Shown here one piece after another: positions 8,046 through 15,900 of a DNA stretch of 32,168 bases; the first letter of the stretch is position 1, and every line of letters starts with the position of its first letter. This DNA is from Rhodospirillales bacterium (GTDB lineage: Bacteria > Pseudomonadota > Alphaproteobacteria > Acetobacterales > Acetobacteraceae): positions 1 through 32,168 of the forward strand of contig JAFKLG010000117.1 in the NCBI GenBank assembly GCA_017304945.1, written 5' to 3'. The translations under genes were made by a program, and so were the position numbers. The notes beneath the pieces are model-generated. The model did no database searches and was not told the origin of the DNA. It saw only the letters and a program-made list of their open reading frames with translations.

Positions 8046-8492
8046 ATGGCTGCGCGCATGTCGGAGGCAGGATTTCGGCGCTTGCTCGAGACGTTCGGTG
8101 CCGACTTCCACCGTTGGCCCGCCGACCGGATCGCCGCCGCCGAAGCGCTGTGCGCAGCGTCTGCGACCGCGCGGGCAGCGCGGGAACGGGCCGCGAGGCT
8201 CGACGCACTTCTTGCTGAAGACCGCGCTGCCGAGACGGTGCCGCCGGCACGGATCCAAGCGATCACCGATGCCGCTCTTGTCCGTATTGCCGCTCAGGAC
8301 CGCGAACTCGACGTCGACGCCATCCCGATCTGGCAATGGCTGTTCACGCGGCCCGTCGGGGCCGTGATCGCCACGGCAATGCTGGCGGGCATCGTCCTGG
8401 GGCTTCTTGTGCCCGCGGGCCCGCCCCAGGGTGCGCTGGCAGCGAGCGCCCTGTTTGGCACGGGCGCTCGTTCTCTCGTGGGGATCCTGTGA
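8046..8492 (+). CDS. Single-pass membrane protein, probable anti-sigma factor
   Basis: A 148-residue protein with a soluble N-terminal part (1-95), one membrane helix (about 103-122, GAVIATAMLAGIVLGLLVP) and a short C-terminal tail. The N-terminal part is helical and Ala/Arg/Glu-rich, with the distinctive opening GFRRLLETFGADFHRWPADR. It lies 4 nt after the sigma gene and 1 nt before the metal-sensor gene. The topology (cytoplasmic domain first, one helix) and gene order match known anti-sigma factors, but I see no zinc-binding HxxxCxxC motif, so it is not a ZAS-type anti-sigma. The function is inferred from context. AAGGGA sits upstream of the ATG at 8046; an in-frame ATG at 8058 is an alternative. 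Confidence 0.82.
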   Translation: MAARMSEAGFRRLLETFGADFHRWPADRIAAAEALCAASATARAARERAARLDALLAEDRAAETVPPARIQAITDAALVRIAAQDRELDVDAIPIWQWLFTRPVGAVIATAMLAGIVLGLLVPAGPPQGALAASALFGTGARSLVGIL

Positions 8493-8493
8493 G

Positions 8494-8961
8494 ATGTCCA
8501 TAGCCGTCGGTCAGCCGCGCTGGCGCCACATGCGGTGGGTGATTGGGATCTCGTTGGCCCTCAACCTCTTCCTGCTCGCCTTCCTTGGCGTGCAAGGCTA
8601 TCGCTGGCGCGTTGCCGAACGGCAGATCGTGTCGGGCGGCCTGGTCGAGATCGCGATCGACCAGGTGTCCTCCAAGCTTTCGCCGGAGGACGCTCGCATT
8701 CTCCGCTCTGCCTTCATGTCGCACTCGGGCGAGCTGGCGACATTGCAGCGGCAGTGGCTCCTCGCCGTTGAGGAAACCCGCCGCGACATCGGCGCTCAGC
8801 CCTTCGATGCCGCGAAGTTCAAGGCTGATCTCCAGGCCGTCAGGGAGGCCCGCTCCCGTATCTCGCCGGTGATCGAGGCGCTTCTGTTGGAAGCCATTCC
8901 TCGGATGTCGGAGGCGGGACGACAGGCGATCAGCCGCTACCGATTGCTGCCTCCGCATTAG
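8494..8961 (+). CDS. Periplasmic heavy-metal sensor (CnrX/Spy-like)
   Basis: A 155-residue membrane-anchored periplasmic protein. One N-terminal helix (residues 14-33, WVIGISLALNLFLLAFLGVQ) is followed by an all-helical domain with heptad-like spacing: LSPEDARILRSAFMSHSGEL, WLLAVEETRRDIGAQPFDAAKF and EARSRISPVIEALLLEAIPRMS. This is the layout of the metal-resistance family that includes CnrX, ZraP and Spy/CpxP relatives, four-helix hooks that bind metal ions or unfolded proteins. Few Cys, His or Met residues are visible (one MSH near the middle), so the metal site is not obvious. As third gene of the sigma operon it is the likely signal receptor passing information to the anti-sigma gene product. 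Confidence 0.87.
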   Translation: MSIAVGQPRWRHMRWVIGISLALNLFLLAFLGVQGYRWRVAERQIVSGGLVEIAIDQVSSKLSPEDARILRSAFMSHSGELATLQRQWLLAVEETRRDIGAQPFDAAKFKADLQAVREARSRISPVIEALLLEAIPRMSEAGRQAISRYRLLPPH

Positions 8962-9010
8962 CGCTGGACCCGAGACACATGGCCATCAGCATGCCGTCTC
9001 GCGCGGCGCG

Positions 9011-11557
9011 CTACTTCGCCAGCAGCCCCTGCACCCGGCGCGCCAGCGCATTCAGCTCGAACGGCTTGTCGATGACCTCGCTGCCGGGCGGCAGCTCCGT
9101 CCCCGCATAGCCGGTGATGAACAGCACCGGCACGCCGGGATGCCGCTCCCGCACCGCTTCCGCCACCTGGCGGCCATTCATCCCGTTCGGCAGCCCGACA
9201 TCGGTCACCAGCAGGTCGACCGGGGCGCCGCCGTCGACGATGCTGAGCGCGGCCGGTCCATCCGCCGCCTCCAGCACGCGGTAGCCGAGTTCGCCCAGCC
9301 GCGCCGCCATCGCCTCGCGCGCGATGGTCTCGTCGTCGACCAGCAGGATCGCCTGGCCGGGTTGCGCAACTTTCGGATCCGGGGTCTCCGCGGGCAGCAC
9401 GGACGGCGCCACCTTCAAGTGCTGCGGCAGGCAGATGGACACCGTCGTCCCATGGCCGGGCACGCTCTCCAGCCGCACCAGCCCGCCGGATTGCTGCACG
9501 AAGCCGTAGACCTGGCTCAGCCCGAGGCCGGTGCCGTGCCCCAGCAGCTTGGTGGTGAAGAACGGCTCGAAGGCGCGCTCGAGTACGTCGGGCGGCATTC
9601 CGGTCCCGGTGTCCGTGACCGAGATCATCACGTAGTCGCCCGGCTGCGCCGCCTGCTCCTGCGCCAGGTCGGCCGCCTCGAAGGTCACGTCCGCGGTGCC
9701 CATGATCAGGTGCCCGCCATCCGGCATCGCGTCGCGCGCATTGATGCACAGGTTGAGCAGCGCGCTCTCGAGCTCGTTCGGATCGCACAGCACGCGGGCG
9801 CGGCCGTCGCGCAGATGCAGGTCGAGCTGCACGGCGGGCCCGACGGTGCGGCGGATCAGGTCCGCCATGCCCGCCACCAGCGCGTCGGCGTCCACCAGCT
9901 TGGGCTCCAGCCGCTGGCGCCGCGCGAAGGCGAGCAGCCGGCGCGTCAGGCCGGCGGCGCGTTCCAACGCCTGCTGCGCCGGGCGCAGGAAGCGCAGCGT
10001 GTCGTCCGTGCGCCCTTCCGCCGCCCGCCGCCCCGCCATCTCGAGGCTGCCCGCGATTCCCTGCAGCATGTTGTTGAAGTCGTGCGCGATGCCGCCGGTG
10101 AGCTGACCCACCGCCTCCATCTTCTGCATGTGCCGCAGCGCGCCCTCGGCGCGTTCGCGCTCCGCCATCTCGGTCTGCAGGCTGTCGAGCGCGCGGCTGA
10201 GATCGGCGGTGCGGGCGGCGACCTCGGCCTCCAGCTCCTCCCGGTGCACCGCGAGCATCTGCCGCGCGCGCACCTGGTCGTCGATCTCGGTCGAGGTGCC
10301 GAACCATTCGATCACCCGGCCGGCCCCGTCCCGCACCGGGGTGGCGCGGGTCTGGAACCACGAATACTCACCGCGCGCCGCGTGATAGGTGCGATGCTCG
10401 ACGTCGTAGCGCCCATCCCGTTCCGCCACCGCCCAGGCGGCCATGGTGGCTTCGCGATCGGCCGGATGGATCGCATCCAGCCAGCCGAGGCCGAGGCTGC
10501 GGGCTTCCGGCAGGCCGGTGTAGTCGATCCACTGGGAGCTGCCCCAGATCCGCTCCCCCGAACTGTGCGAGCGGAACACGAGCTGCGGGATGCCCTCGAC
10601 CAGTGCGCGCAGCCGCGCCTCGCTGTCCTGCACCGCCTGTTCGGCGCGCTTGCGGTCGGTGACGTCGAGCACGAGTTCCACGCCCACGCCCTGGTCCAGC
10701 ATGCGGCCCGCCGACAGGCCCCACCAGCGGGAGCCGTCCTTGCGGATGTATTCCCGCTCGAGCGGTGTGCGCTGCCCGGTCTCGGCGAGCTGGTCCAGCG
10801 CGGTCATTGTCGCCGGCATCCACTCGGGCGGCGTGATCGCCTCCCACGTCACCTGCCCCGCGGCGACTTCCTCCCCCGTGAAGCCGGACATGCGCAGGAA
10901 CACTTCGTTGCCGTCGAAGATCCGGCGCCGCGCGTCGAAGAACAGCACCCCCACCGTCTCGATCTCGGCGATGCGGCGGAAGCGGTCCTCGCTCCGGCGC
11001 AACCGCGCCTCGCGCTCCCGCAGGTCGGCCGTCGCCGCCAGGCGCTGCACCGCGGCGGCGATCATGTTGGCGTAGGTGCTGAGGAACGCCGTGTCGCTCT
11101 CGGTGAACACGCGCGGCGTGCGGCTGTCGACCTGCAGCACGCCATACGCACGCTGCCCATCGCGGCCGATGATCGCCACGTTCGCCACCGCCTTCACGCC
11201 GTGCTCGATCAGGAAGGCGGGGAACTCGAACTGCGTGTCGTGGTCGATATCGCTCGAGATCATCGGCTCGCCGGTCTGCAGCGCGTGGCCTTCCGACGTG
11301 CCGCGCGCGGCGGTCACCGTGACCACGCCGACCACGCCCGGGTTCCACCCGATTCCGGCGCGGACCAGCAGGCTCTTCCCGTCCGGCTGCACCTCCATGA
11401 CCTTGGCGAGATCGGTGCCGAGCGCCCCGCTCACGAGCCGGCAGGCTTCGGTGAGGATGTCGTCGAGATGGTCGGCGCGGAGGGCGAGTTCCCCGAATCG
11501 CGCCAGCGCGGATTGCTGCCGCAGCAGCGCGTCACTGTCGCCCTCGTGTCCAGGCAC
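9011..11557 (-). CDS. Hybrid sensor histidine kinase: GAF-PAS-PAS-HisKA-HATPase-receiver
   Basis: An 848-residue soluble kinase without membrane segments. Domains in order: GAF (about 15-170; LFARG replaced here by RFGELALRADHLDDIL, and EFPAFLIEHGVKAVANVAI), PAS (about 195-310), a second PAS of PAS_3 type (about 325-450; WIDYTGLPEARSLGLGW, FGTSTEI), a coiled coil (450-475), HisKA with His492 in GGIAHDFNNML, ATPase (N-box NLCINARDAM, G-boxes DTGTGM and GTGLGLSQVYGF), and a C-terminal receiver with Asp786 (LLVTDVGLP) and Lys in DKPFE. The start is the GTG at 11557, placed by GAGGA 5 nt before it. The antisense-free frame continues upstream without a stop, but that part is non-coding. No partner regulator is adjacent, so it is an orphan sensing an internal signal. 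Confidence 0.93.
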   Translation of the reverse strand: MPGHEGDSDALLRQQSALARFGELALRADHLDDILTEACRLVSGALGTDLAKVMEVQPDGKSLLVRAGIGWNPGVVGVVTVTAARGTSEGHALQTGEPMISSDIDHDTQFEFPAFLIEHGVKAVANVAIIGRDGQRAYGVLQVDSRTPRVFTESDTAFLSTYANMIAAAVQRLAATADLREREARLRRSEDRFRRIAEIETVGVLFFDARRRIFDGNEVFLRMSGFTGEEVAAGQVTWEAITPPEWMPATMTALDQLAETGQRTPLEREYIRKDGSRWWGLSAGRMLDQGVGVELVLDVTDRKRAEQAVQDSEARLRALVEGIPQLVFRSHSSGERIWGSSQWIDYTGLPEARSLGLGWLDAIHPADREATMAAWAVAERDGRYDVEHRTYHAARGEYSWFQTRATPVRDGAGRVIEWFGTSTEIDDQVRARQMLAVHREELEAEVAARTADLSRALDSLQTEMAERERAEGALRHMQKMEAVGQLTGGIAHDFNNMLQGIAGSLEMAGRRAAEGRTDDTLRFLRPAQQALERAAGLTRRLLAFARRQRLEPKLVDADALVAGMADLIRRTVGPAVQLDLHLRDGRARVLCDPNELESALLNLCINARDAMPDGGHLIMGTADVTFEAADLAQEQAAQPGDYVMISVTDTGTGMPPDVLERAFEPFFTTKLLGHGTGLGLSQVYGFVQQSGGLVRLESVPGHGTTVSICLPQHLKVAPSVLPAETPDPKVAQPGQAILLVDDETIAREAMAARLGELGYRVLEAADGPAALSIVDGGAPVDLLVTDVGLPNGMNGRQVAEAVRERHPGVPVLFITGYAGTELPPGSEVIDKPFELNALARRVQGLLAK

Positions 11558-11803
11558 GGCCGTCCTCACCCTTGCTCTCGCAGGAGGATAAGGACCGTCC
11601 TCGGCCCGCCCTGCGTCGAGCGTTACAACGCGGCGGCCGGGACACTCGTTGCGGCCTTCGTCCTTCGGCGAACGCATCGCGGATAAAAGCGTGCGTGAGC
11701 CGGCGCGGTGGGCCGCGCGCTTGTCGCCCCGCCGCCCGCCGGCCACAGTTCGCACCGGCCGCCGGATCGCCGATCCGGCCCGCCACGAAGCGGGGAGGAC
11801 ATG

Positions 11804-12556
11804 ATGGATCTCACGGGCACGATCGCCCTCGTCACCGGCGGCAACGGCGGCCTCGGCCGGCGCATCTGCCACGCCCTGGCGCGCGAAGGCGCCCATCTCG
11901 CCGTGACCTGTGCGCAGAACCGCGCCGAGGCCGAGGCGGTCGCCCAGGACCTGGCCGCCACGCATGGCGTGCAGGCGGCCGCCTTCGTCTGCGACGTCAC
12001 CGACGATGCCGCGGTCGCGCGGCTGGTGCAGGACGTGACGCAGCGCTTCGGCCGGATCGACATCCTGGTGAACGACGCGGCCTACAACAAGGCGATCCCG
12101 TTCCAGGACCTCGACTCCCTGACGCTCGACGTCTGGGAGAAGATCATGGCGGTGAATCTCACCGGGCCGATGCGGCTCTCCAAGGCGGTCGCGCCGGTGA
12201 TGAAGGCGCAGGGGCGCGGGCGCATCGTCAACGTCGCCTCGGTGGCCGGCCTCTCGCCCACCGGCTCCTCGATCGCCTACGCGGTCTCCAAGGCCGGGCT
12301 GATCCACCTCACCCGCTGCATGGCGGTCGCGCTGGCGCCGGAGACGCTGGTGAACTGCGTCGCCCCCGGCCTGCTCGAGGGCACGCGCGCGACCGCGAAC
12401 CTGCGCCCCGAGCAGATCGAGCGGTCGGCCGCGGGCGCATTGCTGAAGAAGGCGGCCGACAAGGACGATTGCGCGGACATGGTGGTGACGATGTGCCGCA
12501 CGGAAACCATGACCGGGCAGACCGTGGTGATCGACGCCGGCCGCATCTTCCACTGA
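11804..12556 (+). CDS. SDR family NAD(P)-dependent oxidoreductase
   Basis: A 250-residue classical short-chain dehydrogenase. The cofactor-binding TGGNGGLG motif is near residue 13, then CDVTD, and NDAAYN in place of the usual NNAG. The active-site series follows: Asn in NLTGPM, Ser in VNVASVAG, and YAVSK with catalytic Tyr and Lys, then VAPGLLEGTR after the active site. The ending TGQTVVIDAGRIFH matches the common C-terminus. Such enzymes interconvert alcohols and ketones or reduce acyl-ACP ketones; the substrate is not readable. GGGGAGG at 11792-11798 fits the second ATG (11804) better than the one at 11801. The gene is monocistronic and divergent from the hybrid kinase. Confidence 0.93.
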   Translation: MDLTGTIALVTGGNGGLGRRICHALAREGAHLAVTCAQNRAEAEAVAQDLAATHGVQAAAFVCDVTDDAAVARLVQDVTQRFGRIDILVNDAAYNKAIPFQDLDSLTLDVWEKIMAVNLTGPMRLSKAVAPVMKAQGRGRIVNVASVAGLSPTGSSIAYAVSKAGLIHLTRCMAVALAPETLVNCVAPGLLEGTRATANLRPEQIERSAAGALLKKAADKDDCADMVVTMCRTETMTGQTVVIDAGRIFH

Positions 12557-12778
12557 ACAGGACCGGCTCCACTGAACAGAACGAAAGCTCCATTGACGCT
12601 CACGTCTTCGTGTGCAGCAAAGTCGTTTCCGTTTTGCCGGTGGATTATGATTGCCTTCACGCCCCCGACCCGGTAACGAGCGCGCCCGCCGGCCGGAGCG
12701 CGCCTCCGGACCGGAGCAAGAACGACACGCACGCGGCGGCGATCCCGCAAGCCGCGATGCAGCAGGGGGATGGGCTTC
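12557..12778 (+). other. Intergenic region with a short duplication
   Basis: 222 bases without a gene. The stop-codon area of the SDR gene is partly repeated: CCACTGAACAG occurs at about 12550 and again at about 12570, so the end of the gene has been duplicated by about 20 nt. No terminator or clear promoter could be recognised. Confidence 0.4.
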
Positions 12779-13543
12779 ATGTCGGTGACGATGGATCGTC
12801 GCGTCCGCGCGCAGCCGCGCGGCGAATCGATGTATTTCGGGATGGCGGTCCTGTGCGCCGCGATCGCCTTCGCCGGCTTCGCGCCGACCTACTGGATGCC
12901 GGTGACCCAGGGGCGTTTCGCCGGCAACCCGATCGTGCACGTGCACGGCGTGGTGTTCTCGGCCTGGTCGCTCTTCCTGGTCTACCAGACCTGGCTCGCC
13001 ACCTCGGGCCACGTCATGCGGCACCGGCGCATGGGGCTGGTCGGCGTCGCCTTCGCCACCGCCATGACGATCTTCGGCGTGCTCGCCGGGGTCAACATGA
13101 TGCGGTTGGGCGTCGCCAGCGGCCAGGCGGAGGCCGCGCGCGCCTTCGGCTTCGTCCCGCTCAGCAGCATCGCCTTCTTCGCCGTGGTGGTGACGATCGC
13201 GATCGTGCGGGCGCGCGAGCGGGAGGTGCACAAGCGGCTGATGCTGCTCGCCTCGGTCTCGATCGTGGATGCGGCGATCGCCCGCATGTTCTTCGTGCTG
13301 CTGGCGCCGCCCGGCGCACCCGGCACGATCCCGCCGGTGATGGCCGATGTCGGACCCGGCCTCGTCACCTGCGCGCTGCTGCTGATCCCGATGGCGCAGG
13401 ACTGGCGGCTGCATGGACGGCCGCACGCCGCCTATGTCTGGGGCGGCCTGTCGCTGCTCGCGCTCAAGCTGCTGCAGGTGCCGATCGCCGCCTCCGCCGC
13501 CTGGCAGGCGGCCGCCGGGGAGATCCTCGCCATCGCCGGCTGA
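12779..13543 (+). CDS. Multi-pass inner-membrane protein, function unknown
   Basis: A 254-residue protein with about seven hydrophobic helices: residues near 20-40, 52-72, 83-105, 120-143, 152-174, 190-208 and 218-242. A notable HVHGVVFSAWSLFLVYQTW sequence in helix 2 puts two histidines at a membrane face, and a basic RHRRMG loop follows helix 2, RAREREVHKRL another. Paired His in a helical bundle can bind haem or metal, but no family is recognised. AGGGGG at 12764-12769 lies 9 nt before the ATG at 12779; an ATG at 12770 would overlap that site. The stop TGA (13541-13543) directly abuts the opposing stop of the neighbouring dsbD-type gene. Confidence 0.82.
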   Translation: MSVTMDRRVRAQPRGESMYFGMAVLCAAIAFAGFAPTYWMPVTQGRFAGNPIVHVHGVVFSAWSLFLVYQTWLATSGHVMRHRRMGLVGVAFATAMTIFGVLAGVNMMRLGVASGQAEAARAFGFVPLSSIAFFAVVVTIAIVRAREREVHKRLMLLASVSIVDAAIARMFFVLLAPPGAPGTIPPVMADVGPGLVTCALLLIPMAQDWRLHGRPHAAYVWGGLSLLALKLLQVPIAASAAWQAAAGEILAIAG

Positions 13544-15727
13544 TCAGGTGCGCTCGAGCACCGACAGCACCATCGATTCGGTGAGGATCTGCGGCAGCAC
13601 CACCGGCGCGCCGCCCTTCGGCGGGTAGTAGACATAGAGCGGCACGCCGTCCCGCCCGTTCTGCCGCAGGTACTCGGTGATCGCCGGGTCCTGCCGAGTC
13701 CAGTCGCCCTTCAGGTAGACGACCTGGCGCTGCAGGAAGGCGTCCTGCACCGCCTCGCTGGAGATCGCGACCCGCTCGTTCACCAGGCAGGTGACGCACC
13801 AGGCCGCCGTCATGTTGACGAACACCGGCTTGCCCTCGGTCCGCGCGGCGGCGAGCTTCGCGCTCGAGAACGCTTCGGCCTTGGCCCCGTCCTCCCGCGC
13901 CGCCTCGACCGGCGTCGCCGCGATCCCCGCGAGCACCGCCGCCGCCAGCAGCACCGCCGCCGCGGCGGTGGCATGGCCGAAGCGGCGGTTGCGCCCGGCC
14001 GCCTGCTGGCTGAGCCCCAGCACCCAGGCGGCGAAGCCCAGCAGCACGGCTCCGGCCGCGGTGCCCAGCACGCCGGACGGGCCGGCCTCCTGGCTCACCA
14101 CCCAGAGCAGCCACACCGCGGCGCCGTACATCGGGAAGGCGAGCGCCTGCTTCAGCACCTCCATCCAGCGTCCCGGCCGCGGCACCAGCCGCGCGACGCC
14201 GGGGATGGCGGCGAGCGCGACATAGGGCGCGGCCAGCCCCAGCCCCATGCAGGCGAACACCGCCAGCGTCACCGGGGCCGGGGCGGCGAGCCCGGCGGCG
14301 ATCGCCACCCCCATGAACGGGGCGGTGCAGGGCGTCGCCACCAGCACCGCGAGCAGGCCGGTGAAGAAGCTGCCGAGATGGCTGTGCCGGCCGGCGATGC
14401 GGCCGCCCGCGCCGTTCAGCCCGAAGCCCAGGCCGACCTGGAACACGCCCGACAGGTTCAGCCCGACCGCGAACAGCAGCCAGGCCATCGCGGCGACGAA
14501 CACCGGCGACTGGAACTGGAACCCCCAGCCCGCCGCCATGCCCGCCGCCCGCGCGACCAGCAGCGCGACGGCGAGCGCCAGGAAGGTGACCAGCACGCCG
14601 GCGGTATAGGAGACCGCGTGGGCGCGCGCCGCCCCGTGCGCCGCGCCGCGCGCGAAGCCCACCGCCTTCATCGCCAGCACCGGGAACACGCAGGGCATTA
14701 GGTTCAGGATCGCGCCGCCGAGGAAGGCGAGCAACAGCAGCCGCGGCAGCGGCGGACCCGCCGGCCCCGGCGCCGGTCCGGGATTGGCGTGCAGCACGAC
14801 GTCGGTCTGCAGGCCGGAGCGGTCGCGCACCGAGAGGATGCCGTCGAGCCCGGCATCGGGGGAGAACCCGGCCGCCGGCTTGAGCGCGAGGACGAATCCG
14901 CCCTCCCGCACCGAGAGCGGCTGGGCCGCGTCGTCGTGGATCCGGTCCGACTGCGCCGGGATGAACCAGGCGTCGAGCACGGTGGCGGGCGAGAGTTCGG
15001 GCCCCTGGACGAACAGCGCCCCGTTCGCCGCGACGGTCGCGGCCCAGGGCGAGGCGCGCGGCACGCTGCGGTCATGCGCCTGGAACAGCGCCGCCTCCGC
15101 GTTCGGGGCCGGCACGCCGGCCGGCAGGTCGAGCCGGAACGTGCCTTCCTCGGGGATGCAGACGTCCTTGCAGACGAGCCAGGACGCGTGGGCGGTGACC
15201 GGGAAGGGGCCGCCCCCCTTGGGCGGCGTGACGGTGACGGGCAGCAGCACCTCGCCGGTATAGGCGTAGGTCATCAGCGGCCCCTCGGGCACGCGGCGCG
15301 GCGTGGGCCAGTCGATCCCGGACGCCGTCGCCCCGGGCGGCAGGTCGAGCTTCAGCTCCGGCGCGACGCCGGCGTCGCCGGGATTCTGCCAGTAGGTGTG
15401 CCAGCCCTCGGCGAGTTTCAGCCGCAGCGCGACCCGGAACGGGGTGCCGCCCTGGACGGCGTCGGTATCGGACACCAGCGTTGCGACCGCCCGCGGCGAG
15501 GAGACCGCCGCGCTCTCCAGCGCGAGCGCGGGATGCAGGCCGAGGAGCAGCAGGAGGAAGCCGACCAGCCACGCAACGCCCCGCCTCCCCTTGCGGGAGG
15601 GGGGAGGAGGGAGGGGGCCGCCCCTCGTGCGATCCCGCGTGTCATGGCCTGCGCCGGCCATGACACAGGAGCCTTCGCCGCCCAGTGCACCGGGAGCGTC
15701 CTGAACCATCCGCAGCGGAACCCGCAT
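13544..15727 (-). CDS. DsbD/ScsB-type protein-disulfide reductase (thiol:disulfide interchange)
   Basis: A 727-residue inner-membrane protein that moves electrons from cytoplasmic thioredoxin to periplasmic thiols. Order: signal sequence (about 51-70, VAWLVGFLLLLLGLHPALA), periplasmic N-domain (about 75-330, with WHTYWQNPGDAG and the redox pair CKDVC), about eight membrane helices (340-600) with the conserved NLMPCVFPVLAMK and VATPCTAPFMG cysteines, and a C-terminal thioredoxin domain with Cys644-V-T-Cys647 (AAWCVTCLVNE). All three Cys pairs are present. The ATG at 15727 has GGAGAG upstream but gives about 50 residues before the signal; a second ATG at 15661 lacks a good ribosome site. The extra part is made of palindromic repeat DNA (see repeats at 15584 and 15639). 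The gene is divergent from hrpB. Confidence 0.92.
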   Translation of the reverse strand: MRVPLRMVQDAPGALGGEGSCVMAGAGHDTRDRTRGGPLPPPPSRKGRRGVAWLVGFLLLLLGLHPALALESAAVSSPRAVATLVSDTDAVQGGTPFRVALRLKLAEGWHTYWQNPGDAGVAPELKLDLPPGATASGIDWPTPRRVPEGPLMTYAYTGEVLLPVTVTPPKGGGPFPVTAHASWLVCKDVCIPEEGTFRLDLPAGVPAPNAEAALFQAHDRSVPRASPWAATVAANGALFVQGPELSPATVLDAWFIPAQSDRIHDDAAQPLSVREGGFVLALKPAAGFSPDAGLDGILSVRDRSGLQTDVVLHANPGPAPGPAGPPLPRLLLLAFLGGAILNLMPCVFPVLAMKAVGFARGAAHGAARAHAVSYTAGVLVTFLALAVALLVARAAGMAAGWGFQFQSPVFVAAMAWLLFAVGLNLSGVFQVGLGFGLNGAGGRIAGRHSHLGSFFTGLLAVLVATPCTAPFMGVAIAAGLAAPAPVTLAVFACMGLGLAAPYVALAAIPGVARLVPRPGRWMEVLKQALAFPMYGAAVWLLWVVSQEAGPSGVLGTAAGAVLLGFAAWVLGLSQQAAGRNRRFGHATAAAAVLLAAAVLAGIAATPVEAAREDGAKAEAFSSAKLAAARTEGKPVFVNMTAAWCVTCLVNERVAISSEAVQDAFLQRQVVYLKGDWTRQDPAITEYLRQNGRDGVPLYVYYPPKGGAPVVLPQILTESMVLSVLERT
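15584..15603. repeat. Palindromic repeat core, copy 1 (shared with hrpB)
   Basis: A 20-bp core (CCTCCC, CTTGC, GGGAGG, then GG) is identical at 15584-15603 and 17427-17446. The stem is CCTCCC (15584-15589) with GGGAGG (15595-15600). Here it lies just before the signal-peptide codons of the DsbD-type gene and is read as Pro/Arg/Lys-rich residues. It looks like an REP-type element scattered in the genome. Confidence 0.65.
15639..15666. repeat. Perfect 11-bp inverted repeat at the start of the DsbD-type gene
   Basis: GTGTCATGGCC (15639-15649), spacer TGCGCC, GGCCATGACAC (15656-15666). The hairpin would form in the 5' part of the dsbD-type transcript, and its right arm contains the alternative ATG at 15661. 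It may be the other half of the composite element carrying the repeat at 15584. Confidence 0.65.
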
Positions 15728-15900
15728 CGTCTCTCCAGAGCATGCCGCGCTGGCCGCAGCATATGGTCCATCCCCCGGCAAAGGGCCAGTCCGTCCTCGC
15801 TCTCGAATGCCCCCTCCCCCCGCACCGGCCTCCCCGCGGCGGCACTCGCCGTGGCGCCGCCGGCGATCCCCCTGCCCCCTCGACACACGCCGCCCGCCCC

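Noticed and set aside
11558..13426. Upstream extension of the hybrid kinase frame on the minus strand
   Set aside because: It is antisense to the SDR and membrane protein genes, which have good motifs and ribosome sites; the kinase domains begin right after the GTG at 11557.
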